From JBBTVO01 sp038063195 (GTDB lineage: Bacteria > Patescibacteriota > Microgenomatia > Levybacterales > UBA12049): 17,679 nucleotides of DNA. The stretch's first letter is position 1; every line of letters begins with the position of its first letter. The position numbers and the translations under genes were made by a program. This document shows, piece after piece, positions 17,601 through 17,679 of this stretch. Location of the stretch: assembly GCA_038063195.1 (NCBI GenBank), contig JBBTVO010000027.1, positions 1-17,679 of the forward strand, in the 5' to 3' direction. Under the pieces are notes generated by a model that searched no databases, was not told the DNA's origin, and saw only the letters and a program-made list of their open reading frames with translations.

Positions 17601-17615
17601 ATCGACGAGAAGTAA
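2658..17615 (+). CDS. Giant membrane-anchored fibre protein with an N-terminal MerR-type DNA-binding domain
   Basis: This codes for 4985 residues in one open frame, ATG at 2658 (a stop lies four codons upstream in frame) and TAA at 17613-17615. Order: MerR-like helix-turn-helix (residues 4-52), polar linker (53-108), one membrane helix (109-130), then a Thr/Ser/Gly/Ala/Asn-rich, almost uncharged repeat region to about 4370. C-terminal domains follow: CBM-like (4379-4543), chaperone/beta-clip-like (4552-4688), coiled coil (4736-4786) and a tail-fibre-like tip (4934-4985). Lysines before the helix support a cytoplasmic N-terminus and an outside C-terminus. No cleavable signal peptide or LPXTG signal is present. 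The repeats resemble phage tail fibres and YadA-like trimeric adhesins. Cys pairs recur ahead of most Trp modules, suggesting disulfides outside the cell. Amino-acid repeats are conserved while their codons have diverged, so the frame is under protein-level selection. Proposed role (inference): an attachment fibre that may signal to its own DNA-binding domain. No Shine-Dalgarno is seen. Confidence 0.9.
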   Translation: MNNFLTIQQAASLLGVSTKTLRRWEAKGILIPQRTAGNQRRYTNSQIENYLSKKNGVSEVKRDSQAASQETALADSDSKTPSLTEHTPAPNSDYWNEELVKSITNFKKGALTAAFIMVFVVISALAFATMKSAGFDKDSLTKVLSAVGIGGGKTQEPQYTELAGSEARAVLGIGDKPTDLLFGVNTPSEFAQNVNFLDTIRAAGIATLSGGIITENQNIDAGTGELTASNVLYGVVAGAGIEVSTGQTPTITNTGVLSVGGKTGAVALTAGTGISISGTTITNSITAGSTFKNIIVGSSTITAGSSSDTLTFAAGTGLSIAADTSSKTVTVSPNGTTVSSAACVTSLNGIVTGTSVCQLGTEQWVVSNGTLYPGQGTLDVLIGGTPSNGTGSANFAFINNNVGTPTFQINGNSVLTSTTLLPAVATSSLTSVGTITSGTWQGTPVATTSGGTGNTAWLTGDLVYASAANTLSRLPIGASSYVLSVSGGVPTWVAASGAGGICTDCVLNDPSTAAINTITPTVAVVPLTLRPFSSGSAHIFDIQSNGGGTTYAYVDINGNFNFPSSNLYFAGGTLYNIDTSGNFRSAIDKSNKVETGFVNGNIISTGSGTLTLGAGKTLTVSNTLTLAGGDSKTLNIGSNSLTFTTSADTTLTLPTSGTVCVDTNNCGYALGTNYWKTTAVAGAITPINSTLDLLVGGDATTSSKFAFMNVAGSLIPVASISAQNAGGQALALSGDGSIQSLRNNSLTLGGTTTGDVLIQPNSDTGDYFKFQSDNTNLTLSTTDGSNLTITPAGLLNLNSTGDMTLDSSTDIILDADGADVIFKDAGTTFATFTNSATDLTITTGGGNILSASALNIGGAAAAAYNYFASDISGVSTPDGVADLYIQDELEVDGTTRFNNVTYTWPSSDAAGSGYPLTSNGAGTLSWTDPATLGTNYWDRTNGALYPKIASVHDLLIGGTTTASAKFAVLNINSGTPTASVSATGVTDRPGVYMSGTGTISSLNKGTLTLGGSDTGNIVLAPGGVTALTVQGANLIAAGTLTGLTGLTVASGTVSLPAGQIDNVELANSSVTINTAGPLGGGGSLSLGGTLSLTCSTCATGTNYFKTTSDGKALTPINSTLDLLVGGDSTSAAKFAFINTSGSLTPTASISANSGNNATFLTGLGNLGTTNAQTLTLGGSSTGNVVLSGRSGANNGIIFSGYGTGILHSNSSGVLTSSAVNLAGGSSEVTGTLPVGNGGTGQTTFGGTNTILYTTTADNLSSIATGNTGALVTSSTGVPSITTSTGANQILRVNSAGTAVGFGSIDLSASGAVGTSVLPIANGGTNKALTLSNGGIVWSDADSFEILAANASSNKCLLSGGAGTPSWGDCTLGGGTNYFKTTSDGKALTPINSTLDLLIGGDSTASAKFSVSNIAGILTPVASLSANTASGGSGAGLVLDGSGSIQTLIGRTLSLGGNSTGNILLNSDGNDRVGIGTTNPTALFSVGSASPFTVTNTGAVAGLTFNGNTITASTGTLTLAAGKTAQFADAFTTSGTNPLTLTTTASTNVTLPVTGTLLTNTAAANQTITSTQNTGTVFGITDSTNLAGAIIGLDVTLSPSSGGGNNQKGIALNVSCGATCGTLYDIYGTTGSWFILNDGRANFASVTPTGTTGGFGWLQRNSGALSPANISDDLLLGGISTTSARIGFTGIAAGNTPTATLSATTTGLVLGAGGTIQSLQNATLTLGGNTTGNIVLKPNNGTGGFIDAQGTIKTATWNGATVGQAYGGTSFSSYSSGDTIYANASSNLTKLPIGSQDQVLVVDSVTLLPKWGTILGGPTATCTNCVITNPTNTYTNIIAASASGAIPLTVRPHSSGSTDAFHIENSTGSTNYFVVSGSGVITTGTWNGTAIGATYGGTGQSVYAVGDLLYADTTTSLAKRPIGSTNQVLAVSAGGLPVWATVSGSGGLCSDCVITGPTTTLTNRISASASGTIALTLQAPSDTSDIFQVRSRDNATLYARIDSSGNFNFPSSNLYFAGGTLYNIDTNGNFRSAIDKSNKVETGFVNGNIISTGSGTLTLGAGKTLTANSSLTLAGTDSKTLTVTGNTTLAANSITFEGTEVLALAAAKNVTFADAFTTSGANPLTLTTTASTNVTLPVTGTLLTNTAAANQTITSTQNTGTVFGVTDATNLAGAIIGQAITLSGTGAQDQTGLQFNLSGATGTNLNDIVGSSSTWKVSTTGNSAFVSVVPTGTTGTFGWFNTASGAISAINPTVDFLLGGSATISSKFAVMNIAGSLTPVASISAQNAAGQALSLSGDGSIQTLRRGTLTLGGNTTGDIALSNPTFGSSTGKNSVLFGRESTGVIGTTTTTSSSQCLLSGSAAPAWATCPGAGAGGSSLWTESSNKLYPTTAGEQVGIGTTTAGDIISSLYISRDQTSGALGKALAIFNQTESQDILTASASGVTKFTILNNGTASSAAGFTINAAGSLLTTNSQTLTLGGGTTGDIILGRTGKNITLPTFTTNGGLLYTNGSGLLTQLTSQGTTGDCLVSGGSGGLPSFSNCASAAGDDWDMISGALSPRYASTVDFLLGSNATASAEFAVTGINDGLPVATISATTGANAGNGLSLTGATSTIQSLRMNTLTLGGSTTGNIVIDSGSSNITFSDAITAPTSSNTINGIVINSGTISSATWNGTAIGAQYGGTGINTSGSTGVPSISAGTWSVSATLATSLGGLGGNVTALGAGEILYSTGTTTYDSLVAGSSNQCLLSGGAGTPSWGNCTLGGGTNYWKTTSDGKALTPINSTLDLLVGGDSTASSKFAFLNVAGGTPTASISANSGNNATYLTGDGTLGTTNRGTLTIGSSTDYPTTGNVLINPVGGTTKLGVGLTNPNNTIQVLNLINFDDSNLSTAIGKNALSGNTGSRNTALGYEAITTNNTGISNAAFGYQALKANSSGSENLAFGDSALVANTTGSDNSAIGYNSLAVNVSGSNNSAVGARSLSSNTGSRNSALGVNSLAGNTSGGTNTALGFNAGYTNTGQYSNKTGSNNVYLGYNAGSWSDGTTTNFNNSTAIGAYSLVNASNSLALGGTGFYAVNVGIGTATPSAVLDIQGGQRGGNSALIVNQTGAPANDILTASASGTTRFTIGNTGNIQFGGGQTALSTLTKTGTTARTFTFPDEAGTICLQSSASCGFTSGTNYWQQVSAGGAIAPIIDTLDLLVGGQTTASAKFAVLNVNSGTPTASVSATGVTDRPGVYMSGTGTISSLNKGTLTLGGSDTGNIVIDSGSNLVTISDATTFSSNVTIAGTTGLTFSSTGGVNLAGGTLSDTTDGVDINDDLEIAGNTTFGDAITDTLTFTARVAQDSDLIPITTTGTSDLGSSSLAWDNLYVDSVTLNGETLGNYWDRGSGALYPKIASVHDLLLGSTSTSSAEFSVTGINNGTPVASLSATTSITANGLSFNASTGTIQSLNKNTLTLGGSSTGNITIDAGSGSISLLDNTDLTGNLDVSGTLTSGTANAFTVDGSGNITTSGTTGLTLSGNEADINFSGTGTHDITADSGTLRIASNFTATGATITLSDTTFTSGNNNVLYTTNSSGNLAVASTSTANQCFTSNASTPSWVDCGTAGLDDWNVASGAISPKLASTLDFLLGSTATSSAEFAVTGINDGLPVATISATTGANAGNGLSLTGATSTLQSLRMNTLTLGGDTTGNILLDEQTDIGSAITGLRIAASGRISDIDGNISLGETTDFLGNLQIAGAGTILDTDSDLQIADNLDPSSDAAFDLGDTTTSWRSLYLTGSLCFDDTDCNTTWNNDPFWNQTSGLLSPNNSTVDFAIGGQSTAAAKFAFLNVNNGTPTASISGTTTGVNTYLTGNGNLATTAFQTLTLGGSTTGDISFTPKNIQSLYLSGTAGRVGIGTQTAPKGLLDISGNAGNNAALILNQTGTGVLDDIFTASRAGTTKFTIANTGSVYSTSSATTTDAFSIVGNSVTTGTGLNLDFNGLTTGTGLDITSTSTLLTSAKLLNVDHTATYTTILTDSGNLLNVNRSLTANASITADSANQVHTGATTNSDTGVSATQTHALGYASGNSRMVVTAVQLRLGTVDTTVSGVTYNGVAMTSASCVSANPAQFRTELWYIKEASLPVGTGSYPVVVTTVAGSAQIGFTTVALANVDQSTLGTCDSGNTGNTQAISTGTISSVASTDMVIDSAGFTANDTLNANGQTFSLSGNTPSFATGRGGQGGKLGATSMDWTITTAARQWAISAQAFKNAGTLSISGALANLTSNCTVTVGSCTDTSNILSLTQSYGAATGTVLNISNSGLGRGINLSTDSGGEAALVINKTVSAGDIFTASRSGVTKFRMTNDGSILLQGPVLAASDSATLTNNGSPAFTNTLGDQGSLIPNSSFESNILPGFADGWIQTSTRSATITNDTSDQVHGSSSMKVVFTNSDTAVYSSCIPIGLGSGGSSNYTFNYFLKAVAPLPTVRVYLDQYTSKSNCQNNTSVTVTAPIGPSAVTTAWASYGSGGTAAVPMATTTTWARVHFFIACTTSCTNSTVYIDGVRLAHIYNATGLDYAENYPADPSNIPVAGDIVSLNPASGSAQVLPTNKNMDQAAIGVVSTNPGQVLDDGSIPDPKVPVALAGRVPVKVSSLNGPIHKGDYIATSEIPGVGVKAIAMGPVIGTAMDDYDITDPQAIGTITVFINNTFYFPVNIAEDGSVVNPFAQFTAEQATQLTGLIGQNASESASLDLSNDPLFQDVQNRVSTAETTLSVLGDRTSTAESQIESLQNSVANLASQSAFLTEMLASMSGEQASGSGSFASLTDLDIENATISGDLNVLGRTTVTDLGVTGNISSGLLSIHGLDTDVNPSAGSGQVAAATINSIGDLYLQNNGLGGINILSGKVKIDTQGNIRTEGEITARKIKIDTTTDTASKSLGTGTIAAGDTEIEILTTAVTNKSKIFLTPTSSTGGEQLIVSSKQTGVGFTVSIVSPVSSNIKFDWFIIDEK
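2667..2813 (+). other. MerR/excisionase-type DNA-binding domain of the giant protein
   Basis: Residues 4-52 read as a MerR-family winged helix-turn-helix. LTIQQAASLLGVSTKTLRRW forms helices 1 and 2, then EAKGILIPQRT, GNQRRY as the wing, and a closing IENYL. It resembles the N-terminal domains of MerR, BldC-type and IS607 resolvase proteins. The dimerising coiled coil that normally follows in MerR regulators is absent; a flexible polar linker leads to the membrane helix instead. Confidence 0.88.
2982..3047 (+). other. Single transmembrane helix of the giant protein
   Basis: Residues 109-130 are about 22 hydrophobic residues (GALTAAFIMVFVVISALAFA plus TM) preceded by KSITNFKK. The positive charges on the N-terminal side place the DNA-binding domain in the cytoplasm and everything after it outside, as in ToxR/CadC-type membrane-bound regulators, though the family is different. 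Confidence 0.85.
4329..4514 (+). repeat. 62-residue duplicated module, copy A
   Basis: This encodes GNFNFPSSNLYFAGGTLYNI and the following residues to GAGKTLT. It is 61 of 62 residues identical to the copy at 8667-8852, although about 28 of 186 bases differ. Confidence 0.9.
5574..5701 (+). repeat. 128-bp perfect repeat, copy A
   Basis: This is identical base for base to 12303-12430. It lies inside Trp-module copy 3 and codes for the segment from SGTPTASVS through SDTG. Confidence 0.92.
7236..7430 (+). repeat. 65-residue duplicated module, copy A
   Basis: This starts ADAFTTSG and runs to LAGAIIG. It shares 62 of 65 residues with 8991-9185 and includes long stretches of identical DNA. Confidence 0.88.
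8667..8852 (+). repeat. 62-residue duplicated module, copy B
   Basis: This is the partner of 4329-4514. The only amino-acid change is Ser to Asn within DT(S/N)GNF. One Ser codon has switched class (TCA in copy A, AGT in copy B). Confidence 0.9.
8991..9185 (+). repeat. 65-residue duplicated module, copy B
   Basis: This is the partner of 7236-7430. The three amino-acid changes are Thr to Ala, Ile to Val and Ser to Ala. Confidence 0.88.
11301..11861 (+). other. YadA-like head domain inside the giant protein
   Basis: Residues about 2882-3068 contain roughly ten short repeats of the form (S/T)A(I/L/F)G-x-x-(A/S)L-x-x-NTxGSxN, for example TALGYEAITTNNTGISN. This is the pattern of Hep_Hag/YadA-head repeats, which form a left-handed beta roll in trimeric autotransporter adhesins and some tail fibres. 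It sits between Trp-module copies 9 and 10 and is followed by a VGIGT motif. Confidence 0.82.
12303..12430 (+). repeat. 128-bp perfect repeat, copy B
   Basis: This is the partner of 5574-5701, inside Trp-module copy 10. Identity stops abruptly at both ends, next to modules that differ. Confidence 0.92.
14760..15407 (+). other. Beta-sandwich domain of the giant protein, not part of the repeats
   Basis: Residues about 4035-4250 break the repeat pattern. They include THALGYASGNSRMVVTAVQL, VTYNGVAMT, ELWYIKEASLPVGTGSY and a closing RQWAISAQAFKNAG. This order of motifs (an N-R-x-(L/M)VV strand, VTYNG, LWY, the PxGTxxY turn) is one I know from beta-sandwich domains in many large secreted proteins. 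Its ligand is unknown. Confidence 0.6.
15792..16286 (+). other. Carbohydrate-binding-module-like (jelly-roll) domain
   Basis: Residues about 4379-4543 begin LIPNSSFES, then DGW, a run to DQVHGSSSMKV, and end VYIDGVRLA. These are landmarks of CBM4/9/22-type jelly-roll domains: N-x-x-FE near the start, W soon after, HG-S-S-M in the middle and an I-D-x-V final strand. It contains two Cys in the IACTTSC segment that could form a disulfide. Binding to a polysaccharide or glycan is inferred from the family. Confidence 0.7.
16311..16722 (+). other. Phage-chaperone-like or SAF/beta-clip-like domain of the giant protein
   Basis: Residues about 4552-4688 start DYAE, then GDIV, IGVVSTNPG, VALAGRVPVKVSSLNGPI, GDYI, TSEIPGVGVKA, MDDY and AIGTI. 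DYAE followed by such a domain is typical of intramolecular-chaperone regions of phage tail appendages (Peptidase_G2-like). The GPI-x-x-GD-x-I part also resembles SAF/beta-clip domains. It is paralogous to residues 44-156 of the 257-residue neighbour. Confidence 0.75.
16863..17015 (+). other. Coiled-coil segment near the C-terminus of the giant protein
   Basis: Residues about 4736-4786 (DVQNRVSTAETTLSV and onward to LTEMLASM) show about seven heptads with hydrophobic a/d positions. This is the usual trimerisation element of fibre proteins and lies just before the terminal beta region. Confidence 0.7.
17196..17217 (+). repeat. Candidate dispersed short repeat inserted in frame
   Basis: CCTTCGGCAGGCTCAGGACA (17196-17215, then AG) encodes PSAGSGQ within an otherwise regular beta region. 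I recall variants of this sequence (reverse complement TCCTGAGC...CGAAGG) scattered in many bacterial genomes; this was not checked. It could be an in-frame insertion of a dispersed element. Confidence 0.4.
17457..17612 (+). other. C-terminal tail-fibre-like tip domain
   Basis: The last 52 residues, TNKSKIFLTPTSSTGGEQL through FDWFIIDEK, match the closing pattern of many tail-fibre and surface-fibre proteins: a (S/T)K(I/V)xLTPTS strand, a GFTV strand and a final F-x-W strand. It is the likely distal end of the fibre. Confidence 0.7.
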
Positions 17616-17641
17616 CTTGTTGTTGGTTGTCCCAGCTTTCC

Positions 17642-17672
17642 GGCCTTTTCGAGGTTCAACCTCGAAAAGGCC
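17642..17672 (+). terminator. Strong hairpin after the giant gene
   Basis: Perfect 15-base arms (17642-17656, GGCCTTTTCGAGGTT, and 17658-17672) surround a single central base; in practice the loop would be larger. It starts 27 bases after the stop codon. The window ends 7 bases later with TATAAAT, so no T-tract can be confirmed. It is probably the transcription terminator and may serve both directions. Confidence 0.65.
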
Positions 17673-17679
17673 TATAAAT

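Noticed and set aside
2658..17615. Phage tail fibre of a prophage
   Set aside because: The protein has its own membrane anchor and DNA-binding domain, and no capsid, tail, lysis or integrase gene is present in the window; phage-like modules alone are not enough.
17642..17672. Recombination or attachment site
   Set aside because: A perfect hairpin 27 bases after a stop codon is more simply a terminator; no integrase or direct repeat is visible beside it.

Overview
The window looks like an accessory locus of a small-genome bacterium, most likely of the Candidate Phyla Radiation (Patescibacteria, possibly Microgenomates). That placement is an inference. It rests on the AT-rich intergenic DNA, four complete genes without a clear Shine-Dalgarno sequence, and one giant surface protein of low-complexity beta-strand repeats under a single membrane anchor. 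No rRNA, tRNA, core gene, insertion sequence or CRISPR array is present.

Layout: the left edge holds the 3' end of a YafQ/RelE-type toxin gene (2-190, +). Three genes then lie on the minus strand. Read in their direction of transcription they are a Fic-fold/winged-helix protein with a destroyed Fic active site (2424-1468), a secreted or membrane protein of 257 residues (1328-555), and an 83-residue coiled-coil protein (492-241). A 233-bp divergent intergenic region (2425-2657) carries repeated operator-like sites and a promoter of MerR type. The rest is one open frame of 4985 codons (2658-17615, +), followed by a strong hairpin at the window edge.

The giant protein has, in order: a MerR-type DNA-binding domain, a hydrophilic linker, one transmembrane helix, and about 4850 residues of presumed extracellular fibre. 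The fibre contains 13 copies of a Trp-led module, other phage-tail-fibre-like repeats, a YadA-like head, a beta-sandwich domain, a carbohydrate-binding-module-like domain, a domain resembling phage intramolecular-chaperone or SAF/beta-clip domains, a coiled coil and a tail-fibre-like tip. The 257-residue neighbour carries a clear paralogue of the chaperone/beta-clip domain plus a membrane hairpin, so the two genes probably act together.

Working hypothesis (inference): the locus is a surface fibre wired directly to transcription. A membrane-tethered DNA-binding domain is joined covalently to an enormous adhesin-like stalk with sugar-binding-like domains at its tip. A MerR-style promoter lies directly upstream and a Fic-derived DNA-binding regulator is transcribed divergently.
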